Shown: one piece after another, positions 1 to 6,197 of the stretch
How positions within the stretch are numbered: position 1 is the stretch's first letter
How the letters are laid out: every line of letters begins with the position of its first letter
Assembly (NCBI GenBank): GCA_009778355.1
Contig: WRJY01000260.1
Coordinates: 1-9,246, forward strand
DNA from: Desulfovibrionaceae bacterium
GTDB taxonomy: Bacteria > Pseudomonadota > Gammaproteobacteria > Burkholderiales > Burkholderiaceae_C
DNA length: 9,246 nucleotides
Direction of reading: 5' to 3'
Program-made: the position numbers and the translations under genes
Notes under the pieces: model-generated
The model's database searches: none
Told to the model about the DNA's origin: nothing
What the model saw: only the letters and a program-made list of their open reading frames with translations

Positions 1-230
1 CCCGCCAGCACGACGGGCGTGCGCTCCAGCATGTCGGCGGGCGCGGCGGCGTCGCAGTGCGCAACGAAGTCGAGCGCCGAAAACGACCAGAGCGCGGCGT
101 CCAGCTCGCGCAGCGCCTGCGGCGGCGCCACCACGCCCACCGGAGCGCCCGCGGCAGCCGCCTTGCGCAACAGCCGGCAGGCATAGGCCAGCTTGTCGGG
201 CACGTTGAAATGGAAGGCGATTTCGGTCAT
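1..230 (-). CDS. holC: DNA polymerase III subunit chi, N-terminal part (cut by window edge)
   Basis: Chi is the accessory clamp-loader subunit that, with psi, links the DNA polymerase III holoenzyme to single-stranded DNA-binding protein. Only the first 76 codons are in the window. The gene runs off position 1, so about half of a usual 140-150 residue protein is visible. The start at 230 opens MTEIAFHFNVPDKLAYACRL, the typical beta-proteobacterial chi opening. It is followed by a G-V-V segment and the conserved LDxxLWSFSxxDFVxHC block at about residues 43-59, the hallmark of the family. A weak AAGG lies 9 nt upstream of ATG; no stronger ribosome site is seen. pepA is its usual partner and is upstream on the same strand, but here a 414-base repeat-bearing spacer separates them, so co-transcription is less certain than usual. 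Identification rests on remembered family sequence, not a search. Confidence 0.9.
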   Translation of the reverse strand, partial: MTEIAFHFNVPDKLAYACRLLRKAAAAGAPVGVVAPPQALRELDAALWSFSALDFVAHCDAAAPADMLERTPVVLA

Positions 231-376
231 GACAAGCGGCCTTGCCCTCGGTGGCCGCATCCGATGGCCGAATATGCAGAACCCCACCGCTTCTTCGCCA
301 TACCGATGAGTTGGGGTACGCTGGCTCTCAGTCCCCAGGAAGCTGTCGCAAAACATTTTCGCTCCCCGGTTTTTTC

Positions 377-400
377 CCCTCGCCCGCTTGCGGGAGAGGG
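377..400 (+). repeat. REP hairpin 1
   Basis: CCCTC/GAGGG and CCCG/CGGG arms surround a CTTG loop, with one unpaired base on each side of the stem. The hairpin is followed by CTGGGCAGAGAG, the tail shared with REP hairpin 2. It lies just inside the left inverted end of the element. Confidence 0.65.
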
Positions 401-459
401 CTGGGCAGAGAGCAAGTGGCGCATCGCCGGGACGCGGCGCCTCCATGCGAACTCTTGCT

Positions 460-480
460 CCTTCCCCCTCTGGGGGAAGG
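460..480 (+). repeat. REP hairpin 2
   Basis: This is a perfect 9-bp stem, CCTTCCCCC with GGGGGAAGG, around a TCT loop, followed by CTGGGATGGGGGC. The 24 bases at 457-480 recur exactly at 9147-9170, which shows that this is a dispersed repeat rather than a local terminator. Confidence 0.75.
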
Positions 481-535
481 CTGGGATGGGGGCCACGGCG
501 TCACCATCAGAACCGCCGCATCCCCCTCTCCCCAA

Positions 536-558
536 CCCTCCCCCGCGAGGGGGGAGGG
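536..558 (-). repeat. REP hairpin 3, inverted relative to the first two
   Basis: This is a perfect 9-bp stem, CCCTCCCCC with GGGGGAGGG, around a GCGAG loop. The tail (CCCCAACC at about 529-537 on the plus strand, GGTTGGGG when reversed) lies on the left, so the unit is in inverted orientation. The 9225-9245 hairpin has the same arms and orientation. Confidence 0.7.
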
Positions 559-644
559 AGAAAAACCAAGGCCGAAAGCGTTTTGCGACAGCCTCCTTGC
601 GAAAGAAAGGCCGGGGAAGAGGGGACGGCGGCGCAAGCCTCATT

Positions 645-2168
645 TCAACGCCGCGGCTTCGCTGCTGCCCGCGCCGTTTTGCGCTGGGCCGCCGGCTGGG
701 GCGGCGCGGCAGCATGAGCGGCCTGCTCCAGCAGGTACTGCATCAGCAGGCCGACCGGGCGGCCAGTCGCGCCCTTGACCGCGCCGCTTTTCCAGGCGGT
801 GCCGGCGATGTCCAGGTGCGCCCAGGGGTAGGCGCTGGCAAAGCGTTGCAGAAACTTGGCCGCCGTTACCGCGCCGGCGGGCCGCCCGCCCACGTTGGCA
901 ACGTCGGCGAAGTTGCTCTTCAGACCCTCGGCGTACTCGTCGTCCAGGGGCATGCGCCAGCAGGGGTCGAGCCCGCGCTCGCCAGCGGCCAGCAGCGCCT
1001 GGGCCAGCGCGTCGTCGGTGGAAAACAGGCCGGAGCGCACGCCGCCCAGCGCAATGGCGCAGGCGCCGGTGAGCGTGGCGATGTCGATCACCGCGCGCGG
1101 GCTGAACCGCTCGGCATAGGTGAGCGCGTCGCACAGGATCAGGCGGCCTTCGGCATCGGTGTTCAGGATTTCGATGGTCTGCCCGCTCATGCTGGTGACC
1201 ACGTCGCCCGGCTTGACGGCGTGGCCATCGGGCAGATTCTCGCAGGCCGGAATCAGGCCGACCACGTTGATCCTGGGCCGCAGCCCGGCCAGCGCGCGGA
1301 ACACGCCCAGCACGCTGGCGGCGCCGCTCATGTCGAACTTCATCTCGTCCATTTCGAGGCCCGGCTTGAGCGAAATGCCGCCTGAGTCGAACGTGATGCC
1401 CTTGCCCACCAGCACCACTGGCGCTTCGGCCTTGGCCGCGCCGCGGTAGCGCAGCACGATGAAGCGCAGCGCCTGCCCGGAACCCTGGGCGACGGCCTGG
1501 AAAGCGCCCATACCCAGTTTGGCGACTTCCTTCGGCCCCAGCACCTCGCAGTCCATGCGCGGCAGCTTGCCCAGCGCGCGCGCGGCCTCGCCCAGCATGG
1601 CGGGCGTGGCGTGGTTGGCTGGCCGGTTGGCCCATTCGCGCGCCAGCCGCACGCCCTCAGCGATGCTGACGGCATATTCGAACGCGCCACGCGCCGCCGT
1701 GGCAGTCGCATCAGGCTCGCCGACCACGACTTGCCGCAAGTCGACATGATCCTTGAACGTCTCCTTGCTTTTGGTGGCGGTGTAGATGTAAGCCGCATCG
1801 GACGCGGCCAGGACGGCGGCGCCCAGGGCCGCCGGCGCGGCGGGCTGCGCGAAGCACAGCGTCAGCGTCGTGGCCGGGCTGCCCTTGAGCGCGCCGAGCG
1901 CGGCGGCAACGCCCTTGCGCACATGGGCCAAATGGCCATCGCCGATGCCCGCCAGCACCACCCGGCCGGCCTCGATGCCGGCGCTGCCGTAGCTGGCGAG
2001 CAACGCGCCGGCCTCGGTCTTGAAGTCGCCGCTGCCGCTGGCGCGCCGGATCAGCGCCGACAGCGCGTCGCCGCCCGGCTCGAAACCATCGGCCACCAGC
2101 ACGATGAGGGCGGGCGTCTTGGCGGCGGCGGCGGTGGCCAGACGCATGGATTTGAGCTGAAAGTCCAT
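645..2168 (-). CDS. pepA: Leucyl aminopeptidase (M17 family, cytosolic)
   Basis: This is a 507-residue cytosolic di-metal exopeptidase that removes N-terminal residues from peptides. It works as a homohexamer, and some homologues also bind DNA. The N-terminal macrodomain-like region covers about residues 1-165 and the catalytic domain about 175-485. All expected active-site residues are present: K256, D261, K268, D279, D338, E340 and R342, with the M17 signature NTDAEGRL at 336-343. These align with E. coli PepA residues at a constant offset of 14. The start at 2168 gives MDFQLKSMRLA; no clear Shine-Dalgarno site precedes it, and only 26 nt separate it from the divergent lptF start. After the last conserved helix the protein carries a basic, alanine-rich tail of about 24 residues (ending KTARAAAKPRR) that is absent from E. 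coli PepA. It is followed by the REP-bearing spacer and holC. Confidence 0.96.
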   Translation of the reverse strand: MDFQLKSMRLATAAAAKTPALIVLVADGFEPGGDALSALIRRASGSGDFKTEAGALLASYGSAGIEAGRVVLAGIGDGHLAHVRKGVAAALGALKGSPATTLTLCFAQPAAPAALGAAVLAASDAAYIYTATKSKETFKDHVDLRQVVVGEPDATATAARGAFEYAVSIAEGVRLAREWANRPANHATPAMLGEAARALGKLPRMDCEVLGPKEVAKLGMGAFQAVAQGSGQALRFIVLRYRGAAKAEAPVVLVGKGITFDSGGISLKPGLEMDEMKFDMSGAASVLGVFRALAGLRPRINVVGLIPACENLPDGHAVKPGDVVTSMSGQTIEILNTDAEGRLILCDALTYAERFSPRAVIDIATLTGACAIALGGVRSGLFSTDDALAQALLAAGERGLDPCWRMPLDDEYAEGLKSNFADVANVGGRPAGAVTAAKFLQRFASAYPWAHLDIAGTAWKSGAVKGATGRPVGLLMQYLLEQAAHAAAPPQPAAQRKTARAAAKPRR

Positions 2169-2171
2169 AAT
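2166..2171 (+). promoter_or_regulatory. Possible -10 element for lptFG in the pepA/lptF divergent gap
   Basis: CATAAT matches the sigma-70 -10 consensus at five of six positions and sits 23 nt upstream of the lptF ATG. It overlaps the first codon of pepA. No good -35 box stands 16-18 nt upstream, so this is only a candidate. Because the gap is so short, promoters for both genes must reach into the opposite coding sequence. Confidence 0.3.
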
Positions 2172-2194
2172 TGGCAGGTTTTACGTTTCGACCG

Positions 2195-3304
2195 ATGTTA
2201 TTCGATTCCTCCGTGCGCAAGGAACTGGGCCGCAGCTTTGGCGCGACCCTGGTGGTGCTGGTCACCATCGTGATGACGGTGATGCTGATCCGCACGCTCG
2301 GGCAGGCCAGCGTGGGCCGCGTGAACCCGTCGGAGGTGATGCTGGTGATGGGCTTTACCGTGCTGGGGCATTTGTCCACCATCCTGACGCTGAGCCTGTT
2401 CGTCGCCGTCACCGCCACGCTGACGCGCATGTACGCGGCCAGCGAAATGGTGGTGTGGTTCGTCAGCGGCCAGGGGCTGCTTTCGTTCATCAGGCCGCTG
2501 CTGCGCTTTGCCTGGCCGGCGCTGCTGGCGGTGACGGTGCTGGCGCTGCTGGTCTGGCCCTGGTCGAACAGGCAGATCCGCGAGTTGCGCGACCGCTACC
2601 AGGGGCGCGGCGACATCGAGCGCGTGGCGCCGGGCCGCTTCATCGAATCGGCGAACGGCCTGCACGTGTTCTTCATCGACAAGGATGCCTCCGGCGCGCA
2701 AAGCGGCAATGACATTTTCATCTCCTCCGCCGAGCGCGGCAGGGAAACCATGACCTCGGCCAGGAACGGCCAGTTGCAAACCATCGAAAACCAGCGGTTC
2801 CTGGTGCTGAACCAGGGCTTCCGGCTGGAAACCGAAACCGCCACCGGCAAGCTGCGCGTCAGCGAGTTCGCCGAATACGGCAACCGCATCAACGACCGCG
2901 CCACGGGCCCGAGCGCCAACGACGCGCCGGCCATAAAGCCCACGCTGGCGCTGCTGGCCGAACCGACCGCGCGCAACCAGGCCGAGCTGTCCTGGCGGCT
3001 GGGCCTGGTGCTGGCCGCGTTCAACTGCATCCTGATCGCGCTGGCCGCCACGCGCGTGAACCCGCGCGTGGGCCGCAGCGCCAGCCTGGTGTTTGCCGTG
3101 TTCGCCTTTGCCAGCTACTACAACCTGATCGGCGTGGGCGAGAACTGGATCGCCCGCCAGCGCATCGGCCTGCTTCCCTTCGTGCTGCTGCTGCACGGCG
3201 GCATCTTCGCGCTGGCCTCGGCCTGGCTGCTGGCGCGCCAGGGCGGCTGGCACAACCGCCTGGGGCCGCGCGGTGCGCGCGCGGCGGAGGCGGAGGCGGC
3301 ATGA
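2195..3304 (+). CDS. lptF: LPS export ABC transporter permease LptF
   Basis: LptF, with LptG and the ATPase LptB, forms the inner-membrane LptB2FG complex that extracts lipopolysaccharide and hands it to LptC and the periplasmic bridge. The 369-residue protein has the family layout. Three N-terminal membrane helices lie at about 15-35, 48-76 and 97-123. A periplasmic beta-jellyroll domain covers about 125-265, and three C-terminal helices lie at about 268-288, 295-315 and 327-355. The start is ATG at 2195 (MLFDSSVRKELGRSFG), the conserved beta-proteobacterial N-terminus. An in-frame TTG at 2171 would add eight unconserved residues and was not chosen. No strong Shine-Dalgarno site is visible. 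The stop overlaps the lptG start by four bases (ATGA), implying translational coupling. The first gene of a probable lptF-lptG-cbiX operon. Confidence 0.95.
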   Translation: MLFDSSVRKELGRSFGATLVVLVTIVMTVMLIRTLGQASVGRVNPSEVMLVMGFTVLGHLSTILTLSLFVAVTATLTRMYAASEMVVWFVSGQGLLSFIRPLLRFAWPALLAVTVLALLVWPWSNRQIRELRDRYQGRGDIERVAPGRFIESANGLHVFFIDKDASGAQSGNDIFISSAERGRETMTSARNGQLQTIENQRFLVLNQGFRLETETATGKLRVSEFAEYGNRINDRATGPSANDAPAIKPTLALLAEPTARNQAELSWRLGLVLAAFNCILIALAATRVNPRVGRSASLVFAVFAFASYYNLIGVGENWIARQRIGLLPFVLLLHGGIFALASAWLLARQGGWHNRLGPRGARAAEAEAA

Positions 3305-4410
3305 ACACGATCCGGCGGCTGATTTACGCCGAAGTCCTGCGCGCAGTCGGTTTCGTGGCGCTGGCGTTCCTGCTGCTGTTTTTCTTTTTCGACTTCATCG
3401 ACCAGCTCGGCGAACTCAACGCCAGCGCGGCCAAGGGCTACACCATTTCCTACGCCCTGCTGTACGTGGTGCTGCAAATTCCCAGCCACCTGTACGAACT
3501 GCTGCCCATCGTGGTGCTGATCGGCACCATCTACGTCATGGCGCGGCTGGCCGAAAGCTCCGAATACACCATCTTGCGCACCAGCGGCCTGGGGCCGCTG
3601 CGCGCGCTGGGCACGCTGCTGGCGCTGGGGCTGGGCTTCGTGGCGCTGACCTTCATGGCCGGCGACTACGCGGCGCCGGCGGCCAACCGGGCGGCGCAGG
3701 CGCTGCAAGCGCGCTTTCTGGGCGACATCACCACCGGCCGCACCGGCGCATGGATGAAGGACCGGCAGGACGTGCGCAGCTTTTCGGTCAACGTGGGCGC
3801 GCTGGCATCGGACGGCGCCATGAGCCAGATCCGCATCTTCGAGCTGGACGACGCCACCAGCCGCCCGCTGGCCACCGTCAAGGCCGCGCGCGGGCGCTTC
3901 GACGGCGACGGCGCCTGGACCCTGTTCGACGTCGAGCGCCACGACTACCAGCAGGCCGGCGGCGGCCAGCCCAGGGTAAGCATCGAACGCCTGCCCGAAT
4001 GGCGCTGGCCCACCGCCATCGGGCCCGACATGGTCGCCGCCGCGCTGCTCAGCCCCGACCGGATGCAAACCATCAGCCTGTTCCAGTACATCCGCCACCT
4101 GAAAAACAACGGTCAGAGCGCCCAGCGTTACCAAATCGAGTTCTGGCGCAAGGTGTTCTACCCCCTGTCCTGCCTGGTGATGATGGTGCTGGCGCTGCCG
4201 TTCGCCTACCTGCATTTCCGCTCCGGCAACATCACCGGCTACGTGTTCCTGGGCGTGCTGGTGGGCATCAGCTTTTTCCTGCTCAACAACGTGTTCGGCT
4301 TCATCGGCAACCTGCGCAACTGGGAACCCTGGATCGCCGCGGCGGCGCCGGGCATCATCTATTCGCTGTTGTCGCTGGGCACGTTCGGCTGGCTGGTGCT
4401 GAGGCAATAG
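3301..4410 (+). CDS. lptG: LPS export ABC transporter permease LptG
   Basis: LptG is the second permease half of LptB2FG. It lines the lateral gate through which lipopolysaccharide enters from the inner membrane and docks LptC. The 369 residues show membrane helices at about 12-33, 50-80 and 97-121, a periplasmic jellyroll domain at about 125-270, and three more helices at about 283-304, 308-330 and 345-367. Typical segments include the FFDFIDQLGELN stretch after helix 1 and EFWRKVFYPLSCLVMMVLALPF at the start of the C-terminal half, of which the EFWRK part is a common LptG feature. The start codon lies inside the lptF terminator codon overlap, so translation of the two permeases is probably coupled in equal amounts. 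A cbiX-type gene begins four bases after the stop. Confidence 0.95.
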   Translation: MNTIRRLIYAEVLRAVGFVALAFLLLFFFFDFIDQLGELNASAAKGYTISYALLYVVLQIPSHLYELLPIVVLIGTIYVMARLAESSEYTILRTSGLGPLRALGTLLALGLGFVALTFMAGDYAAPAANRAAQALQARFLGDITTGRTGAWMKDRQDVRSFSVNVGALASDGAMSQIRIFELDDATSRPLATVKAARGRFDGDGAWTLFDVERHDYQQAGGGQPRVSIERLPEWRWPTAIGPDMVAAALLSPDRMQTISLFQYIRHLKNNGQSAQRYQIEFWRKVFYPLSCLVMMVLALPFAYLHFRSGNITGYVFLGVLVGISFFLLNNVFGFIGNLRNWEPWIAAAAPGIIYSLLSLGTFGWLVLRQ

Positions 4411-4414
4411 CGTC

Positions 4415-4792
4415 ATGCCAGCGCCCGAAACAACGCCCCAAGGCATCGTGCTGTTCGCCCACGGCTCGCGCAACCCCGCCTGGCGCGCGCCCATCGAGGC
4501 CGTTGCCGCCCACATGCGGGCGCTGGAGCCGTCGGCGCTGGTGGCCTGCGCCTACCTCGAATTCACCGCGCCCGACCTGCCAACCGCTGTGCAGGCGTTG
4601 CTCGCCGAAGGCGCGCGCGCCGTCTCTGTTTGGCCCATGTTCCTGGGCGCTGGCCGCCACGCCCGCGCCGATTTGCCGCGCCTGGTGGACGAGTTGCGCG
4701 CGCGGCACCCCGGCATTGCCTTCACGCTGCACCCCCCCATTGCCGAACACCCCGCCGTGCTGGAAGCCCTGGCGCGCACCGCCCTGTCCTGA
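4415..4792 (+). CDS. Small single-domain CbiX/SirB-type chelatase-like protein
   Basis: This 125-residue protein resembles the short CbiX family, whose members insert cobalt (or, in SirB, iron) into sirohydrochlorin as homodimers of one domain. Supporting features are FAHGSRNPAW at residues 14-23 with the candidate catalytic H16, an LEF segment at 48-50, and FLGAGRHARADLP at 76-88 with H82, the usual second metal-binding histidine position. The length fits a single chelatase domain, about half of the two-domain enzymes. A GAGG sequence 10 nt before the ATG at 4415 acts as a plausible ribosome site. It begins four bases after lptG, so it is probably read from the lptFG transcript, although no functional link to LPS export is known to me. 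No other cobalamin or siroheme gene is in the window, so metal and substrate are open. Confidence 0.82.
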   Translation: MPAPETTPQGIVLFAHGSRNPAWRAPIEAVAAHMRALEPSALVACAYLEFTAPDLPTAVQALLAEGARAVSVWPMFLGAGRHARADLPRLVDELRARHPGIAFTLHPPIAEHPAVLEALARTALS

Positions 4793-4812
4793 GAGCCTGT
4801 TTACGATCTCAG
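4792..4812 (+). repeat. 21-bp repeat, copy 1 (after the cbiX-like gene)
   Basis: AGAGCCTGTTTACGATCTCA plus one G matches 6172-6192 at 18 of 21 positions in the same orientation. It starts on the last base of the cbiX stop codon. TGAGA at 4790-4794 and TCTCA at 4807-4811 form short inverted arms. The origin is unknown; it is probably a dispersed intergenic repeat. Confidence 0.55.
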
Positions 4813-4824
4813 GCCACGAGAGAC

Positions 4825-4833
4825 TGCTACGAT
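4825..4833 (+). promoter_or_regulatory. Possible extended -10 promoter for gshB
   Basis: TGCTACGAT fits the extended -10 pattern TGnTANNNT about 170 nt upstream of the gshB start. No good -35 box is seen 17 nt upstream, which extended -10 promoters tolerate. If used, it would give a long leader that includes a hairpin at 4948-4970. Weak evidence from one motif. Confidence 0.3.
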
Positions 4834-4947
4834 CGCGGCAGCCCGATTGCGTTTCCCCGCGCGGCATCGTCATTCCCGCGCCCGCTCCGGGCACGGCCTT
4901 CCGACGCGAAAAACTGTTTGCCCCAATGCACCACAGCGCCAGCGCGG

Positions 4948-4970
4948 CGGCGGCGTTTTTGAACCCGCCG
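4948..4970 (+). other. Hairpin in the gshB leader
   Basis: CGGCGG (4948-4953) can pair with CCGCCG (4965-4970) around an 11-base loop holding five T residues, 32 nt before the gshB ATG. Six-base GC stems are common in DNA of this composition, so it may have no function. The rest of the 4813-5002 spacer holds no gene that I can support. Confidence 0.25.
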
Positions 4971-5002
4971 AACAACGCCGAACCGGGCTCGAAAGCCGAA
5001 AC

Positions 5003-5965
5003 ATGAACCTGCTCTTCGTCGCCGACCCGCTGGAGTCCTTCAAGATCTACAAGGACACCACCTTTTCCATGATGCGCGAGGCCGCCCGCCGCGGGCACGG
5101 CATTGCCGCGTGCGAGCCGCGCCACCTGCGCTGGCAAACCGGCCAGCCGGTAACGGCGCACGCGCGCCCCATCCACCTGACCGGCCATGAAAACGCCTGG
5201 TTCACCGAAGACACCGCGCGCGATCAGCCGTTGACCGGCTTCAGCGCCGTGCTGATGCGCAAGGACCCGCCGTTCGACGCCGAATACACCTACGCCACCC
5301 ACCTGCTGGAGCAGGCCGAACGCGAAGGCGCGCGCGTGTTCAACAAACCCGCCGCGCTGCGCAACCACCCGGAAAAGCTGGCCATCATGGAATGGCCTCA
5401 GTTCATCGGCCCCACGCTGGTCACACGCGAGCCGCGGGCGATTCGCGCCTTTCATGCCGAGCACGGCGACATCATCCTCAAGCCGCTCGACGGCATGGGT
5501 GGCCGGGGCATCTTTCGCGTGCGCGAAGACGGCCTGAACCTGGGCAGCATCATCGAAACGCTGAACCAGGGCGGCGGCGCCAGCGTCATGGTGCAGAAAT
5601 TCCTGCCCGAAATCACCGCCGGCGACAAGCGCGTGCTCATCATCGGCGGCGAGCCAGTGCCCTATTGCCTGGCGCGCATCCCCCAAGGCAACGAAGTGCG
5701 CGGCAACCTGGCCACCGGCGGCAAGGGCGTGGCCGAACCGCTCAACGCCGCCGACCACGCCACCGCCAGCGCCATTGGCCGCGTGCTGGCGCCGCGCGGG
5801 CTGCTGCTGATCGGGCTGGACATCATCGGCACGAAGGTGACTGAAATCAATGTCACCAGCCCCACCTGCTTTCTGGAAATCCTCGATCAGACCGGCTGCG
5901 ACGTGCCGGCGCTGTTCATCGACGCGCTGGAACGCGCGGCAGCGCAACCCGCTGACGCCCCATAA
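5003..5965 (+). CDS. gshB: Glutathione synthetase
   Basis: This cytosolic enzyme performs the second step of glutathione synthesis, joining gamma-glutamylcysteine and glycine with ATP. The 320-residue product follows E. coli GshB almost position for position. MRKDPPFDAEYTYATHLLE (85-103) is present, as are K125 and K160 for ATP binding, the glycine-rich PLDGMGGRGIFRV loop (161-173), R210, and PYCLARIPQGNEVRGNLA (220-237). GLDIIGTKVTEINVTSPTC (271-289) contains the magnesium ligands E281 and N283. The ATG at 5003 gives MNLLFVADPLESFKIYKDTT, the conserved family start. A longer in-frame reading from 4847 adds 52 arginine-rich residues unlike the family. No clear Shine-Dalgarno sequence precedes the ATG. 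In many Betaproteobacteria gshA lies just upstream and PTS genes downstream; neither is present here, and the gene is isolated between two non-coding spacers. Confidence 0.96.
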   Translation: MNLLFVADPLESFKIYKDTTFSMMREAARRGHGIAACEPRHLRWQTGQPVTAHARPIHLTGHENAWFTEDTARDQPLTGFSAVLMRKDPPFDAEYTYATHLLEQAEREGARVFNKPAALRNHPEKLAIMEWPQFIGPTLVTREPRAIRAFHAEHGDIILKPLDGMGGRGIFRVREDGLNLGSIIETLNQGGGASVMVQKFLPEITAGDKRVLIIGGEPVPYCLARIPQGNEVRGNLATGGKGVAEPLNAADHATASAIGRVLAPRGLLLIGLDIIGTKVTEINVTSPTCFLEILDQTGCDVPALFIDALERAAAQPADAP

Positions 5966-6188
5966 TTGGCGGCAGCAAACCCTCGAAATTCATCCATAAG
6001 TAAATATTGACGCTCGAAGTCACCTTGCAAAAGGCGATGGCGGCAAGGCGGTTGAGTGCCGCAAGGCTTTGCTCGTGGCGCTTGATTCCAATCTGAGCTT
6101 GCCTGCGTCCTGCGCCGGCCAACGACCAAGCTCAGTCTGAACGGTTTTTTATTGAAACGCGAATTGAAATCAGAGTCTGTTTGCAATC
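5966..6188. other. AT-richer structured spacer between gshB and LOG gene ends
   Basis: This 223-base convergent spacer is clearly less GC-rich than its surroundings (for example CATAAGTAAATATTG near 5994-6008 and GGTTTTTTATTGAAA near 6143-6157). Inverted pairs include GCGGCA (6040-6045) with TGCCGC (6057-6062), GCAAA (6027-6031) with TTTGC (6068-6072), and CTGAGCTTG (6093-6101) with CAAGCTCAG (6127-6135). The segment CAAGCTCAGTCTGAACGG resembles part of a REP-like sequence seen in many proteobacteria (from memory). Short minus-strand open frames cover it but have no recognisable protein features. It may be a dispersed repeat or a decayed element. Confidence 0.5.
6093..6150 (+). terminator. 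Possible gshB terminator
   Basis: A 9-bp perfect stem, CTGAGCTTG (6093-6101) with CAAGCTCAG (6127-6135), is followed nine bases later by six T residues at 6145-6150. The loop is long (25 nt) and the T run does not touch the stem, so this is not a textbook intrinsic terminator. A stop for transcription is expected in this convergent spacer. Confidence 0.3.
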
Positions 6189-6192
6189 TCAG
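6172..6192 (+). repeat. 21-bp repeat, copy 2 (at the LOG gene end)
   Basis: AGAGTCTGTTTGCAATCTCA plus one G matches the 4792-4812 copy at 18 of 21 bases, in direct orientation. It covers the stop codon (6189-6191) of the minus-strand LOG gene. The two copies bracket gshB at a distance of about 1.38 kb. Confidence 0.55.
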
Positions 6193-6197
6193 ATTGC
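6183..6197 (-). other. Small hairpin centred on the LOG stop codon
   Basis: GCAATC (6183-6188) and GATTGC (6192-6197) form a perfect 6-bp stem whose three-base loop is the TGA stop of the LOG gene read on the minus strand. It covers the last two sense codons, the stop and six bases after it. No T run follows directly, so a classic terminator is doubtful. It could protect the transcript end or arise by chance. Confidence 0.35.

Larger units (their letters stand above)
338..596. repeat. REP cluster flanked by imperfect terminal inverted repeats (MITE/BIME-like)
   Basis: Positions 342-361 (GCTGTCGCAAAACATTTTCG) and the reverse complement of 573-592 (GCTGTCGCAAAACGCTTTCG) match at 18 of 20 bases. 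Weaker similarity continues inward on both sides for about 25 more bases and outward by GGA. Between these ends are three GC-rich hairpins. The first two point one way and the third points the other; each is followed, read in its own direction, by a GGYTGGG-type tail. That is the arrangement of REP sequences paired as bacterial interspersed mosaic elements. No transposase is encoded within it. REPs of this type are usually mobilised by a REP-associated tyrosine transposase elsewhere in the genome (family knowledge). Whether the inverted ends belong to the same mobile unit as the hairpins is inference. Confidence 0.7.
231..644. other. 414-base non-coding spacer between pepA and holC
   Basis: No supported gene lies here. 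The many short open frames on both strands cover hairpin repeats and have low-complexity, arginine/proline-rich translations. Positions 231-337 are ordinary sequence upstream of holC in which I see no convincing promoter. About 338-596 is a repeat element described separately. Positions 597-644 join it to the pepA stop. Since pepA and holC are normally close neighbours, this spacer is best read as a site where a repeat element entered (inference). Confidence 0.75.

Noticed and set aside
342..592. CRISPR array
   Set aside because: There are three hairpins of different sequence and spacing in two orientations, with no regular spacers and no cas genes. This is REP-type structure.
227..778. Overlapping small open frames across the REP cluster on both strands
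   Set aside because: They translate the hairpin repeats (Pro/Gly/Arg-rich strings). Open frames arise because the repeats are GC-rich and lack stops.
3118..4515. A 465-codon minus-strand open frame opposite lptG
   Set aside because: It is a shadow frame rich in Gln, His and Arg. lptG on the plus strand explains the region fully.
4847..5002. Longer gshB start adding 52 residues
   Set aside because: The extra residues are Arg-rich and unlike the family. The ATG at 5003 gives the conserved N-terminus and numbering equal to E. coli GshB.
4355..5947. A 530-codon open frame on the minus strand across gshB and cbiX
   Set aside because: It is antisense to gshB, whose active-site residues all match the family. 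Its translation is rich in Gln, Ala, His and Arg without domain features, as is usual for opposite frames in GC-rich genes.
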